From NCBI GenBank assembly GCA_023424785.1, contig JAFADP010000031.1, positions 10,411-74,410 of the forward strand: a stretch of 64,000 nt of DNA. Direction: 5' to 3'. The notes below the pieces were generated by a model. It did not search any database. It was not told where the DNA came from and saw nothing but the letters and a program-made list of their open reading frames with translations. Source of the stretch: Bacillota bacterium (GTDB taxonomy: Bacteria; Bacillota; Clostridia; Clostridiales; Clostridiaceae). Positions 35,987 through 45,602 of the stretch are shown here, in pieces. A program made the position numbers and the translations under genes. Every line of letters starts with the position of its first letter. Within the stretch, counting starts at the first letter, position 1.

Positions 35987-38278
35987 ATGAAAAAAGAAAA
36001 TAAAAATTATTTATTAAGTGCTATAGTATTTACATTACTTATAGTTTGTTCAATAACTATGGTAGGTTTATATACTAAAATAGATAAAAAAGTAAAAGAT
36101 GAAGCTTTTAATGGTTATGAATTTTATTCATTATTATATAATGAGAATTTAAATCTTTATATAGATATAATGAAGCAAAATGATGATAAGATAAGTGATG
36201 AGGATATACTAATAAAAAATGTAGATAGAGGTATAGTAGAAAAGTATTATAGAGAGTATTATGAAGATTATTATAGTGACCCTTATGAATACTATGATAG
36301 TGAAATTTCAGAAGAAAATGGTACGGTTTCATCCACTAAGACTATTAAAGAATCTGTTGGTGAAGAGGATAATTCTAATAATACTGATGAAGAAATGTAT
36401 AATGCCTATATTAATGGAATATTAGATGAGACCTTATATGCAATAGATGAAAGTAGTGGTTTAGATTTAAACTATATGGTTATTAAAGATAATAAAGTAT
36501 TATCAGAAGGTGAAAATAGCATATCAAAATATGTGACTTTAAGAGAAGATGGAAACTTAGATTATAATTCATATACTCTTAAAAGCAAGTATGAATGGTA
36601 TATTATAATGTCTTATGATAGTGAAGGAAAGTGTACTATATCTGAAGTATATAGAAGTGATAAATCGGATGCACAAAATATGATTAATAGTTTTAATATA
36701 AGTGGAGTTATTGGTGGTACTTATGAAGGAATAGAGTTTAATGAAATAAAAGATACAACATTTATTTATGGAGCTGATAAGGACTTTTTTAACAGTAATA
36801 ATAGCTACTATAATCATATTTATTTAAATGATAAGTACGTATTTAATATAATGATATATGTTATGATTATTGGATCAATACTAGCATTAATAGCACTTAT
36901 AATACCATATAAATATGAAAAAGATATTGTAGTAGTAAAATCATTAAGTAGAGTGCCTTTAGAAATTAAAGTTATTGGATTACCACTTACATTAATTGGT
37001 GGAGTTTTTATGTCAACGTACCTTGTAAGAGCTACATGTGGAAATTATTTTGATGAAGCATTATCTTATATAGATATTACAGGTAAAGGGGCAGATATAA
37101 TAATAACTATAGCAAATATATTATATTGGACTATTGGTTTTGGATTAGTATTCTTTACAGCTTATTCAATAAAGAAAATATTTAAAGATGGAATTAAAAA
37201 TAGCCTAAAAGATAATACAATAGTATATTTTGTTTTTAGATTTATAAAAAAATTAACAAAAAAAATTGCACAATATGTATCTAAAGTTGATTTAAGAGAT
37301 AAATCAAATAAGAAGTTATTAGTTTTAATAGGATTAAATTTTTTATTACTTTCAGTAATATGTATGTTATGGTTTTTTGGTATAGGTGCTTTAATAATTT
37401 ATTCTGTAGTATTATTTTTTATAGCTAAAAAGTATATGGATAATATTAAAGAGAAGTATAAAAAATTATTATGTGCTACAAATAAAATTGCACAAGGTAA
37501 ATTAGATGTAACTATAGATGAAAATCTTGGAATATTTGAACCTTTTAAAGAAGAGTTAGATAAAATTCAAAAAGGATTTAAAAAGGCTGTTGATGAAGAA
37601 GTTAAAAGTCAAAGAATGAAAACAGAACTTATATCAAATGTTTCCCATGATTTAAAAACTCCATTAACTTCAATAATTACTTATGTTGATTTATTAAAAC
37701 AAGAAAATATTACAGATGAAGATAGAAATAAGTATATTGATACTATAGATAGAAAATCTCAAAGATTAAAGAAATTAATTGAAGATTTATTTGAAATGAG
37801 TAAAGCAAGTAGTGGAAATATAAAATTAAACTTAATGAAGGTTGATATTGTATCATTAATGCAACAAGCACAATTTGAGTTAAGTGATAAAATTAGTGAA
37901 TCTTCATTAGAATTTAGAAATAACTATCCAGAAAATAAAGTAATATTAGAACTTGATAGTGAAAAAACATATAGAATATTTGAAAATTTATTAATAAATA
38001 TTACTAAATATTCAATGAAAAACTCAAGAGTATATATAGATATAAAAGATGAGGAAGAAAGTGTTGAAATAACCTTTAGAAATATATCAGAGAATGAAAT
38101 TAATTTTAGCATAAATGAAATTGTAGAAAGATTTGTTCGTGGAGATAAATCTAGAAATACAGAAGGATCTGGACTTGGACTTTCAATAGCAAAAAGTTTT
38201 GTGGAACTTCAAGGTGGAGAATTTAATATTGATATAGACGGTGATTTATTTAAAGTAACAATAAGATTTAAAAAATAA
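35987..38278 (+). CDS. Sensor histidine kinase, multi-helix membrane type
   Basis: A 763-residue kinase. One N-terminal helix (LLSAIVFTLLIVCSITMVGL) is followed by an extracytoplasmic Asp/Tyr-rich sensor region of ~250 residues and five or six more helices (about 285-500). The dimerisation domain has the phospho-acceptor His554 in SNVSHDLKTPLTS. The ATPase domain has N-box NLLINITKYS, a degenerate G1 box, and intact RFVRGDKSR and GSGLGLSIAK. I chose ATG 35987; a TTG at 35948 would overlap the regulator gene, and the ribosome site for either is weak. It phosphorylates the adjacent regulator. The signal is unknown; this many helices suggests sensing in or near the membrane. Confidence 0.88.
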   Translation: MKKENKNYLLSAIVFTLLIVCSITMVGLYTKIDKKVKDEAFNGYEFYSLLYNENLNLYIDIMKQNDDKISDEDILIKNVDRGIVEKYYREYYEDYYSDPYEYYDSEISEENGTVSSTKTIKESVGEEDNSNNTDEEMYNAYINGILDETLYAIDESSGLDLNYMVIKDNKVLSEGENSISKYVTLREDGNLDYNSYTLKSKYEWYIIMSYDSEGKCTISEVYRSDKSDAQNMINSFNISGVIGGTYEGIEFNEIKDTTFIYGADKDFFNSNNSYYNHIYLNDKYVFNIMIYVMIIGSILALIALIIPYKYEKDIVVVKSLSRVPLEIKVIGLPLTLIGGVFMSTYLVRATCGNYFDEALSYIDITGKGADIIITIANILYWTIGFGLVFFTAYSIKKIFKDGIKNSLKDNTIVYFVFRFIKKLTKKIAQYVSKVDLRDKSNKKLLVLIGLNFLLLSVICMLWFFGIGALIIYSVVLFFIAKKYMDNIKEKYKKLLCATNKIAQGKLDVTIDENLGIFEPFKEELDKIQKGFKKAVDEEVKSQRMKTELISNVSHDLKTPLTSIITYVDLLKQENITDEDRNKYIDTIDRKSQRLKKLIEDLFEMSKASSGNIKLNLMKVDIVSLMQQAQFELSDKISESSLEFRNNYPENKVILELDSEKTYRIFENLLINITKYSMKNSRVYIDIKDEEESVEITFRNISENEINFSINEIVERFVRGDKSRNTEGSGLGLSIAKSFVELQGGEFNIDIDGDLFKVTIRFKK

Positions 38279-38316
38279 ATTTATTAAAAATATGTTTATT
38301 TTAATTTAATAAAAAG

Positions 38317-38350
38317 ATGGTATCTTAAGTTTTTAGGATACCATTTTTGT
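38317..38350 (+). terminator. Terminator after the histidine kinase gene
   Basis: A 12-bp stem ATGGTATCTTAA / TTAGGATACCAT (38317-38328, 38333-38344) with one G:U pair and a 4-nt loop, followed by T5. Confidence 0.82.
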
Positions 38351-38396
38351 AGTATACTTTATTTATTAAAAGTTAAACTTTAAGAGAGGGAAAGCA

Positions 38397-39560
38397 ATGG
38401 AAGAATTAAAAAAAGCAATTAGTGAAATTGTTGAAGATAGTGTAATAAAGATAGTCATTAGTAACAAACTAAATAAAGATATAAAGTATAATAAGATAGT
38501 TTTTGAGTTAAAAGAAAATAATAAAGGTGAGTATTATCAAATAGAAAAGTTTACTGATAAGCAAGTATTTCATGAGAATATTAAGGTTAGTGAGCTAGAA
38601 AATAAGCTTTTTGAATATATAAATTGTAGCTATAAGCAAGTAAATGCTTGGTCAAATAGCAATACATATGATTTAAAAATATCTAAGAAAGGTAAGATAT
38701 TTTTAAGTAAGAAAAAAGGTGATAATAGCAAAATATCAAATAAATCTCATAATAAAGAGAAAAATTATATCCTTAAAGAAGGAATGATAATTCAACCTCT
38801 TATAGATTTGGGAGTATTTACAAAGGAAGGTAAAGTAGTAAACTCTAAGTATGATAAATATAAACAAATTAATAGATTTGTTGAAATAATAGATGATGAA
38901 ATAAAGAAAAATGATTATAAAGAACTTACTATACTTGATTTTGGGTGTGGAAAATCTTACTTAACATTTGTTTTATATTATTATTTTGTTGAAATTAAAA
39001 AGATAAATGTAAAAATGATAGGATTAGATTTGAAAGAAGATGTAATAAGAAAATGTAATGATATTGCAAAGAGATATAAATATGAAAATCTAACCTTTGA
39101 ACTTGGAGATATAAATGGATTTAAGTATAACAATAAGGTTGATATGGTAATAACATTACATGCATGTGATACTGCAACTGATTATGCTTTATATAACGCA
39201 ATTAAATGGAATGCAAAAATGATATTCTCAGTTCCTTGCTGTCAACATGAATTAAATGCTCAAATGAAGAGTGAAGATTTATCTATATTAACACAATACG
39301 GAATAATTCAAGAGAGAGTTGCAGCTCTTATGACAGATGCAATAAGAGGTAATTTATTAGAAGCAGTAGGATATAAGACACAACTACTAGAGTTTATAGA
39401 TATATCACATTCTCCAAAGAATATTTTAATAAGAGCTTCTAAAGGTAAAATATCTAAGGATAAAAAAGATAAATCATTAAGAGAAGTAGATAATATTATA
39501 AAAGAATTTAACTTTTCACCAACTTTATATAATTTGTTAAAGAAGGATGAATTAATTTAA
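38397..39560 (+). CDS. Class I SAM-dependent methyltransferase (GSTCD-like domain)
   Basis: A 387-residue cytoplasmic protein. The ~110-residue N-terminal region is Lys-rich and of unknown role. The Rossmann methyltransferase core starts near residue 178 with LDFGCGKSYLTF (SAM loop), then IGLDLKEDV, LGDINGF and VITLHACDTATDYAL. The LHACD...TD and SVPCCQHEL patterns match the methyltransferase fold shared with eukaryotic GSTCD-type proteins. The substrate (RNA, protein or small molecule) is unknown. Ribosome site AGAGAGGGA precedes ATG 38397; it is monocistronic between two terminators. Confidence 0.87.
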   Translation: MEELKKAISEIVEDSVIKIVISNKLNKDIKYNKIVFELKENNKGEYYQIEKFTDKQVFHENIKVSELENKLFEYINCSYKQVNAWSNSNTYDLKISKKGKIFLSKKKGDNSKISNKSHNKEKNYILKEGMIIQPLIDLGVFTKEGKVVNSKYDKYKQINRFVEIIDDEIKKNDYKELTILDFGCGKSYLTFVLYYYFVEIKKINVKMIGLDLKEDVIRKCNDIAKRYKYENLTFELGDINGFKYNNKVDMVITLHACDTATDYALYNAIKWNAKMIFSVPCCQHELNAQMKSEDLSILTQYGIIQERVAALMTDAIRGNLLEAVGYKTQLLEFIDISHSPKNILIRASKGKISKDKKDKSLREVDNIIKEFNFSPTLYNLLKKDELI

Positions 39561-39570
39561 ATAACTTATT

Positions 39571-39608
39571 AAGGGATACTATTAATAAATAATTAGTATC
39601 CTTTATTT
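39571..39608 (+). terminator. Terminator after the methyltransferase gene
   Basis: A stem of about 11 bp AAGGGATACTA / TAGTATCCTTT (39571-39581 with 39594-39604, one G:U pair) and a 12-nt AT loop, followed by ATTTTA. Confidence 0.7.
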
Positions 39609-39667
39609 TATGTCTAAATGTGTCATAATATCATGGACTTTTTTATCTTACAAGTATAGAATTTAAG

Positions 39668-39688
39668 TGTAATATAAGTTATATTACA
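39668..39688. promoter_or_regulatory. Operator-like palindrome upstream of the DUF4874/DUF4832 gene
   Basis: TGTAATATA (39668-39676) and TATATTACA (39680-39688) are perfect inverted repeats around AGT, 40 bp before the start codon. The size and symmetry fit a dimeric repressor site. No regulator gene is adjacent. Confidence 0.5.
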
Positions 39689-39727
39689 TTTACCATTATA
39701 GATAATTAATGAATATGGGGGATAAAA

Positions 39728-41185
39728 ATGAACAAAAAACCAAGATTATTATTAACAACAACTTTATTAACTATCATAGGAGTAGTATTTAATATTTTTA
39801 CTATTAATGTGAGTGCGAATGTTAGAGAAGATAGTAAAAATTTATCAATAGTAGACTTAGATTATAGTGAAGTAACAAGTAATATAGTAAATCCTGAAAG
39901 AGGATATTATGTACTAAGTAAAGCATATATTGCTGATGATTATAATGCATTTACTAATCCAAATCCAAGTCTTAGTACATTTAAAAAAATAGCTGCGCAA
40001 GGAAATTCATTAGTAAGTTTACAAATAAATATAAGTCCATATACTGAAAAAGAACTTAGTGAAACTGCACTATTACAAATAAAAAATACTTTTAATTCTG
40101 TAAGACAAGCTGGATTAAAAGCTATAGTTAGGGTAGTATATGATTCAAAAGGAGTTAAATATCCAGAACCAGATGATTTCTCTCTTATATTGAAACATTT
40201 AGATCAATTAAAACCTATATATGATATGAATGAAGATATTATATGTGTTGTAGAAGCTGGAATGCTTGGACCATGGGGAGAAGGACATAATACTAAATAT
40301 GATGAGTTAGAATATAGAAAAGCACTTGTGGATAAACTTATGGAAGTAGTTCCACAAAGTAGAATGATATCTGTTCGTACACCTAAAATGTATAGAGATA
40401 TTTTTGGAGATAATCCAATTACAAGAGTAACTGCATTTAATGGAAGTAATGCTTCACGTTTAAGTCAGCATAATGATGGTTTTTTAGGATCAAGTAATGA
40501 CTATGGTACATATAAAACTTGGACAAGAGAAGAGGAACTTCAATGGTTAAAATCTCACACTAGATACTCTATGTATGGTGGAGAAGTAATTAAGGTAGAA
40601 AGCGAATATAATAATTTAGATAATGCTATATATGAAATGGGAATGACTCATTGCCAATATATAAATGGAACATATGACCTTGATGTTAAGGAAAAATGGA
40701 AAAATAGTACTTATGTAAATGAAAATAGTGTCTATAATAATTTAGATGGAGAAACATATATTAAAGATCATTTAGGATATAGATATGTATTAAGATCTTC
40801 TAAGCTAACTAAAGAAATAGAAAAAGGAGAATTAGGACAAGCTATAATTAGTATTGAAAATGTTGGTTTCGGAAATTTAATTAATAAAAGAAATGCAGAA
40901 CTTGTATTAGTAAATGGGGAAACTCAAATAGTAATGCCAATAAATAGTGATCCAAGATTTTGGGAAGCAGGAGAAGTAACAGATATAAACATAGATATTG
41001 ATACATCTAATTTAGAGTGTGGAAATTGGGACTTATATATTAAACTACCTGATATATCAGAATCATTATATAATAATGTGATATATTCTATTAAGTTTGC
41101 TAACAATAATATTTGGAATGATTCAGTTGGTGGAAATTATATTGGTAGCATTAGCGTTGTAGAAAATAATGAAATAGTTGAATAA
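39728..41185 (+). CDS. Secreted DUF4874/DUF4832 protein (glycosidase-like)
   Basis: A 485-residue secreted protein with a signal peptide (LLLTTTLLTIIGVVFNIF, cleavage near VSA). The DUF4874 part (about 35-210) has NPERGYYVLSKA, LVSLQINISPYTE and AGMLGPWGEGHN, the TIM-barrel-like motifs of this family. DUF4832 follows (about 215-380; VTAFNGSNASRLSQHNDGFLG), and a beta-sandwich tail of about 110 residues ends it. Trp, Glu and His in the barrel suggest carbohydrate processing, but the activity is not established for the family. It is monocistronic, with a palindromic operator upstream and a terminator downstream. Confidence 0.85.
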   Translation: MNKKPRLLLTTTLLTIIGVVFNIFTINVSANVREDSKNLSIVDLDYSEVTSNIVNPERGYYVLSKAYIADDYNAFTNPNPSLSTFKKIAAQGNSLVSLQINISPYTEKELSETALLQIKNTFNSVRQAGLKAIVRVVYDSKGVKYPEPDDFSLILKHLDQLKPIYDMNEDIICVVEAGMLGPWGEGHNTKYDELEYRKALVDKLMEVVPQSRMISVRTPKMYRDIFGDNPITRVTAFNGSNASRLSQHNDGFLGSSNDYGTYKTWTREEELQWLKSHTRYSMYGGEVIKVESEYNNLDNAIYEMGMTHCQYINGTYDLDVKEKWKNSTYVNENSVYNNLDGETYIKDHLGYRYVLRSSKLTKEIEKGELGQAIISIENVGFGNLINKRNAELVLVNGETQIVMPINSDPRFWEAGEVTDINIDIDTSNLECGNWDLYIKLPDISESLYNNVIYSIKFANNNIWNDSVGGNYIGSISVVENNEIVE

Positions 41186-41203
41186 TTTAAATATTAAAAC
41201 ATT

Positions 41204-41238
41204 AAGTTCCTATTATCACTAATAGGAGCTTTTTTTTG
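41204..41238 (+). terminator. Terminator before the Ter locus
   Basis: A 12-bp stem AAGTTCCTATTA / TAATAGGAGCTT (41204-41215, 41220-41231) with one G:U pair and a 4-nt loop, followed by T7. Confidence 0.88.
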
Positions 41239-41253
41239 AAAAAATTCCAGTTA

Positions 41254-41282
41254 TTGATTAGTGATATAAATTAATATATAAT
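41254..41282 (+). promoter_or_regulatory. SigA-type promoter for yceG-telA
   Basis: TTGATT (41254-41259), a 17-bp spacer and perfect TATAAT (41277-41282) lie 35 bp before the yceG start. Confidence 0.72.
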
Positions 41283-41316
41283 CAAATTATCAATAATAAG
41301 AGAAGAGGGGGGTTAA

Positions 41317-43548
41317 ATGTTTAAAGTATTAACACTAAAAGATAACAATGATTATTTTCTTTCATTAAGTCAAAGAAGTTCTAAAGGTGTGTATTTTTAT
41401 AGATGTATTGGATTTGATGATAATATATTAAAATTTTTAAGAAAATATGAAATTTACTCACAAAATAAGGGAGTATATATAAAAGAAAACATTCTAAATC
41501 CTTCTGATAAAGAAGTAAAAGAGTGCTTAGATAAAATAAATGAAAATTTCGCACTTACCATTTCTTATATAACTGACAATACAAAAATATTATTAAATTA
41601 TCTAAATACGTTTCAAGTAACATTAATTAGTGAATCAGTTTTTGAAATACTTAATGAGTTATATAAAGGTGGTGCAAATGCTAATATATTAAAAAATGCA
41701 TATGTGAAATTTATGTGTTGGAGCATTAGATTTCAAAAATTTCTAAGGTATATTGGCAATGAAAAAGTTCCTAAAGTACTATATGAAGGGGAAATATCTA
41801 AGTATGAAGTATATATGTTAAGAATATTATCTTTATGTGGTTGTGATGTCTTATATGTAAATTTCAATAGTGATGAAAATTTTATTAAGTTTCATAATAA
41901 TCAATCAAAGCTTATTAATGGAAAATTTAAAGGAAATCCAAAGATACATTTTTCAAAAATAAACTTAGAGGAATTAGAGAAAGAAGATAAAATAAAAGAA
42001 GAAATTCAAAGTATAGATAATAAAATAGTTCAAAATACATGGATTAATGAAGAGGATTTTTTTGAAGTAATAGAAAAAACCAATACTTTAAGGGGGGTTT
42101 TAACAAATTCCTATAATAAAATATATAATATGCTTATTCAATATTTAGGAGTAGATGATAAAGGAGCATATAATAATCGTTTATTATCATTAAAACAGAA
42201 GTTACAAAAAAGCAAAAAGTCGTTTTTATTAATAGAAGGAAAAATAGCTAATCCTACGATTGAAGAAGTTAATTCTATTAAAAGAGAAAACTATTTAAAT
42301 ATGAAAGATTTAATAAAAGGAGTATGTAAGAATATATATAATAGCTTTCAAGATAATATGCTATCTTATGCCCTTAAAGCATTAACAGATACATTAGAAA
42401 ATATTCATGAAACTAATTTAAATAAACTTAACAATTTTGCTATAAAACAAATATGTTGGTTAAAAAGATATAGTGATAAATTAGTTTATGATAAAGAAAA
42501 TCTTCCTATAGTAATTTATTATGGAGATTGTATATCTAGTAGTGAAGCATATTTTTTAAAGATGCTATCTCAGATGCCAGTAGATGTTATATATATATCA
42601 CCTAATAAAGAAATTAGTAATTTATTAGGAGGAAAAGTTGTAGAGCTACCAAATTCAGAAAGTATTATTGAATTTCCTACTAAAGAGATGAAGGTAAAGG
42701 CATCAACAGTGGCATATAAAGCAGAAAAAGAAATAGAAACTACTTTATATAACGACACAGGATTATATAAAAATCAACAATTTGCAAGGTCAACTCCTAT
42801 AACATTAAAAACTACATATGAAGAAATATCGATAATATGGAAGGAGCAATCTAAGTTTAGACCATCATTTAAAAGCGAAGATAATAAAGTATATGTACCA
42901 AATATTTTTGCTAAAGTGTGTGGAGTAAAAGATGGAGATATAAACAAATATATTAAAGAGATAAAAGAACTAATAACAGATGAGACAATTTACTATAAAA
43001 GTCTTCCGTTTTTTAAAAGTGTACCAAAGCTAGATAATATATCTGTTAGCAACATAATAATTAATAATGAAATTAATAAGAGAAATTTAAAGTCAATAAA
43101 AGAATATAAGTATGATTATTTAAATTCAGATACTCAGAACTACATTATAGAAAAAATCCAAGAGCTAATAGATTTAAAATGGATAGAATATAACAACATA
43201 GATTTAAATACAGTAATTTTATCAACTTTATTAAATTTAGATAAACCTACATTAAATCTAATACAAAAGTTTGATTTTACAAAAGAAGTTCCTAAAATAG
43301 TAATAGTAGATACAGATGAAAGTATGGCAAACTTAGAAGATTGCATTTATATATTATTTTTAAATTTAATAGGATTTGATATTATAGTATTTACTCCAAC
43401 AGGATATAGAAATATAGAAAAGTATATAAAAGAAGAATGTTTTGAAAATTACATTATAGGAGATTTTATATTTAATTTAAAAGCTCCTAATATTAAAACT
43501 GCAACAGCAGAAAAAACTGGTTTTTTTGAAAAATTTTTTAAATTATAA
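41317..43548 (+). CDS. yceG: YceG-like protein of the Ter stress locus
   Basis: A 743-residue cytoplasmic protein, longer than the ~540-residue Bacillus YceG, found next to telA as in Bacillus yceG-yceH. The family is described as a component of the Ter-linked biosynthetic module, with no known activity. It shows internal repetition: residues about 131-190 (KFMCWSIRFQKFLRYIG, then VPKVLYEGEISKYEVYMLRI), about 374-431 (QICWLKRYSDKL, then LPIVIYYGDCISSSEAYFLK) and a looser third copy from about 660 (IVIVDTDESMANLEDCIYIL). It is probably cotranscribed with telA, 17 nt downstream, from the promoter at 41254-41282. Confidence 0.75.
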   Translation: MFKVLTLKDNNDYFLSLSQRSSKGVYFYRCIGFDDNILKFLRKYEIYSQNKGVYIKENILNPSDKEVKECLDKINENFALTISYITDNTKILLNYLNTFQVTLISESVFEILNELYKGGANANILKNAYVKFMCWSIRFQKFLRYIGNEKVPKVLYEGEISKYEVYMLRILSLCGCDVLYVNFNSDENFIKFHNNQSKLINGKFKGNPKIHFSKINLEELEKEDKIKEEIQSIDNKIVQNTWINEEDFFEVIEKTNTLRGVLTNSYNKIYNMLIQYLGVDDKGAYNNRLLSLKQKLQKSKKSFLLIEGKIANPTIEEVNSIKRENYLNMKDLIKGVCKNIYNSFQDNMLSYALKALTDTLENIHETNLNKLNNFAIKQICWLKRYSDKLVYDKENLPIVIYYGDCISSSEAYFLKMLSQMPVDVIYISPNKEISNLLGGKVVELPNSESIIEFPTKEMKVKASTVAYKAEKEIETTLYNDTGLYKNQQFARSTPITLKTTYEEISIIWKEQSKFRPSFKSEDNKVYVPNIFAKVCGVKDGDINKYIKEIKELITDETIYYKSLPFFKSVPKLDNISVSNIIINNEINKRNLKSIKEYKYDYLNSDTQNYIIEKIQELIDLKWIEYNNIDLNTVILSTLLNLDKPTLNLIQKFDFTKEVPKIVIVDTDESMANLEDCIYILFLNLIGFDIIVFTPTGYRNIEKYIKEECFENYIIGDFIFNLKAPNIKTATAEKTGFFEKFFKL

Positions 43549-43565
43549 GGGTAGGGGGAATATAA

Positions 43566-44711
43566 ATGGCACTTCAATTTAAACAAGCACAACAAACTGT
43601 ACTTAATACGAAAACAAATGATGCACAATTACCAGTAGAGGTAGAAGAGGTGCAACCATTTGATATAGTTGAAAAGAGAAATGAAATAGAAACAGAACTT
43701 ATACAATCACCAGAAATAGAATCACTTACTGCAGAAATAAATATAGATGATCCTCAAACTATAGTTACATTTGGTGGAAATGTTGCAGAAGAAATTTCTA
43801 AGTGTTCAGACTTAGTTTTAAACAATGTTAATTTAAAACAAATTAATGATTCTGGAGAACTATTAGATGCTTTAGCTAAAATAATGGATCAATTTGATAT
43901 AGATGAAATTAAAGAAGATTCAGGAAAAGGATTATTAGGAAAGTTATTTAATAATGCTAAAAAGCAATTAGATAAAATATTAGCAAAATATCATACTATG
44001 GGTGAAGAAGTTGAAAAAATAAATGTTCAATTAAAGAAGTATGAAGTTGAAATAATAGATTCTAATAAGAAATTAAATAATATGTTTGAGGCTAATGTAG
44101 CTACATATCAAAATTTAGTTAAGTATATTGTAGCAGGTGAAAAAGGAATTCAGGAAATTGATGAATATATAGAAAGTTTTAAAAATCAATATAATCAAAC
44201 AGGAGATAATAGTATTCAACTTCAAATAAATAGTTTAGAAAATGCTAAGACTATGTTAGAACAACGTACACAAGACCTTAGAATTGCAGAAAATGTTGCA
44301 ATGCAATCTATTCCTATGATTAAGGCAATGCAATTTAGTAATTTAAATTTAATACGTAAAATAAATTCTGCATTTATAATAACATTACCTGTGTTTAAGC
44401 AATCATTAACTCAAGCTATATTATTAAAAAGACAAAAAATACAAGCAGATGCTATGCAAGCTTTAGATGAAAAAACTAATGAAATGCTTCTTAAAAATGC
44501 TCAAAATACAGTAGCACAAACAAAATTAACAGCACAGCTTGCAGGAAGTAGTTCTATTAAAATAGAAACCTTAGAGCAAACTTGGAAAACAATATGTAAC
44601 GGAATTGAGGAAACTCAAAGAATACAAGAAGATGCACGAAGAAAGAGACAAGAAGATGCAAAACGTCTTGAGGCTATAAAAGAAGATTATAAGAAAAAAA
44701 TGAATCAATAG
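43566..44711 (+). CDS. telA: TelA/YceH-family toxic-anion resistance protein
   Basis: A 381-residue largely helical protein with long coiled-coil segments, as in TelA (PF05816-type): ISKCSDLVLNNVNLKQ, GKGLLGKLFNNAKKQLDKIL, VAMQSIPMIKAMQFSNLNLI and a charged C-terminus (RRKRQEDAKRLEAIKEDY). It has no membrane segment and is probably cytoplasmic or membrane-peripheral. TelA is associated with resistance to tellurite and some antimicrobials. It is paired with yceG and followed by a weak terminator. Ribosome site AGGGGGAAT precedes ATG 43566. Confidence 0.9.
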   Translation: MALQFKQAQQTVLNTKTNDAQLPVEVEEVQPFDIVEKRNEIETELIQSPEIESLTAEINIDDPQTIVTFGGNVAEEISKCSDLVLNNVNLKQINDSGELLDALAKIMDQFDIDEIKEDSGKGLLGKLFNNAKKQLDKILAKYHTMGEEVEKINVQLKKYEVEIIDSNKKLNNMFEANVATYQNLVKYIVAGEKGIQEIDEYIESFKNQYNQTGDNSIQLQINSLENAKTMLEQRTQDLRIAENVAMQSIPMIKAMQFSNLNLIRKINSAFIITLPVFKQSLTQAILLKRQKIQADAMQALDEKTNEMLLKNAQNTVAQTKLTAQLAGSSSIKIETLEQTWKTICNGIEETQRIQEDARRKRQEDAKRLEAIKEDYKKKMNQ

Positions 44712-44718
44712 TAAAAAT

Positions 44719-44758
44719 TAAGCTGATTTTATTTAGGTAAGATTGGCTTATTATTATT
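44719..44758 (+). terminator. Weak terminator after telA
   Basis: A 12-bp stem with three G:U pairs (44719-44730 with 44739-44750, core AAGCTGATTTT / AAGATTGGCTT) and an 8-nt loop, followed by TTATTATTTTT. Confidence 0.5.
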
Positions 44759-44781
44759 TTTGGAAAAAATTTAAAATAATG

Positions 44782-44809
44782 TTGACAATTTCACAATGAG
44801 GTATATAAT
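44782..44809 (+). promoter_or_regulatory. Strong SigA-type promoter for the terD-module block
   Basis: Perfect TTGACA (44782-44787) and perfect TATAAT (44804-44809) with a 16-bp spacer. The transcript would start near 44816, leaving a leader of about 145 nt before terD. Nothing else is seen in the 248-bp gap. Confidence 0.8.
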
Positions 44810-44959
44810 ATCACTTATAGAGATTAATAATATTATTTTAAGAGTTTGTAAAAACAATTAGAAGTAAAAATATTCTATATGTCTATGCAGCAATATATTG
44901 AAAGATTATGAATAATCTGGTATATTAAAATGTAAAATAAAGTATAAGGAGAGGGTATT

Positions 44960-45538
44960 ATGGCAATAGTTTTACAAAAAGGGCAAAAGGTTGATTTAAC
45001 AAAAGGTAATAAAGGACTTAAGAAGGTTCTTATAGGATTAGGTTGGGATGTAAATAAGTATGATGGAAGACATGCTTTTGATTTAGATAGTGCAGCATTT
45101 TGTTGTGGAGGAGATGGAAAGGTAAAGAATGAAGCAGATTTTATTTTTTATAACAACTTAGAACATCCTTCAAAAGGAATTAAGCATTGTGGAGATAATT
45201 TAACTGGTGAAGGTGATGGTGATGATGAACAATTAATTGTTGAATTAGATTTAGTTCCATCAGAAATAGAAAAAATTGATTTTACAGTTACTATTCATGA
45301 AGCTGATGAAAGAGGACAAAACTTTGGACAAGTATCTAATGCATATGTAAGAGTAATTAATGCAGATACAAATGAAGAGTTAATAAGATATGACTTAGGA
45401 GAAGATTTCTCAATAGAAACAGCTATAGTTGTTGCAGAAATTTATAGACATAATGGAGAATGGAAATTTAATGCTATAGGAAATGGATTTCAAGGTGGAT
45501 TAGCAGCGTTATGCAATAACTTTGGATTACAAGTTTAA
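44960..45538 (+). CDS. terD: TerD-family stress protein (copy 1)
   Basis: A 192-residue TerD-domain protein: [47 protein letters not shown] and [21 protein letters not shown]. The acidic DLDSA and GDGDDE clusters are the Ca2+-binding positions known in TerD. It is cytoplasmic. Ter proteins protect against tellurite, phage and various stresses; the mechanism is unclear. It leads the block that contains the biosynthetic module and two further TerD genes, and is very similar to the copy at 49754. Confidence 0.95.
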   Translation: MAIVLQKGQKVDLTKGNKGLKKVLIGLGWDVNKYDGRHAFDLDSAAFCCGGDGKVKNEADFIFYNNLEHPSKGIKHCGDNLTGEGDGDDEQLIVELDLVPSEIEKIDFTVTIHEADERGQNFGQVSNAYVRVINADTNEELIRYDLGEDFSIETAIVVAEIYRHNGEWKFNAIGNGFQGGLAALCNNFGLQV

Positions 45539-45550
45539 TAGTAAGTTTTA

Positions 45551-45578
45551 TAGAATAAGGTATCTTTACCTTATTCTA
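45551..45578 (+). other. Hairpin between terD and the C-C lyase gene
   Basis: A perfect 12-bp stem TAGAATAAGGTA / TACCTTATTCTA (45551-45562, 45567-45578) with loop TCTT. No T-run follows, so it is more likely an mRNA processing/stability element or a partial pause than a terminator. Confidence 0.65.
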
Positions 45579-45602
45579 ATATAGCTTTAAAGGGGTAAGA
45601 GA

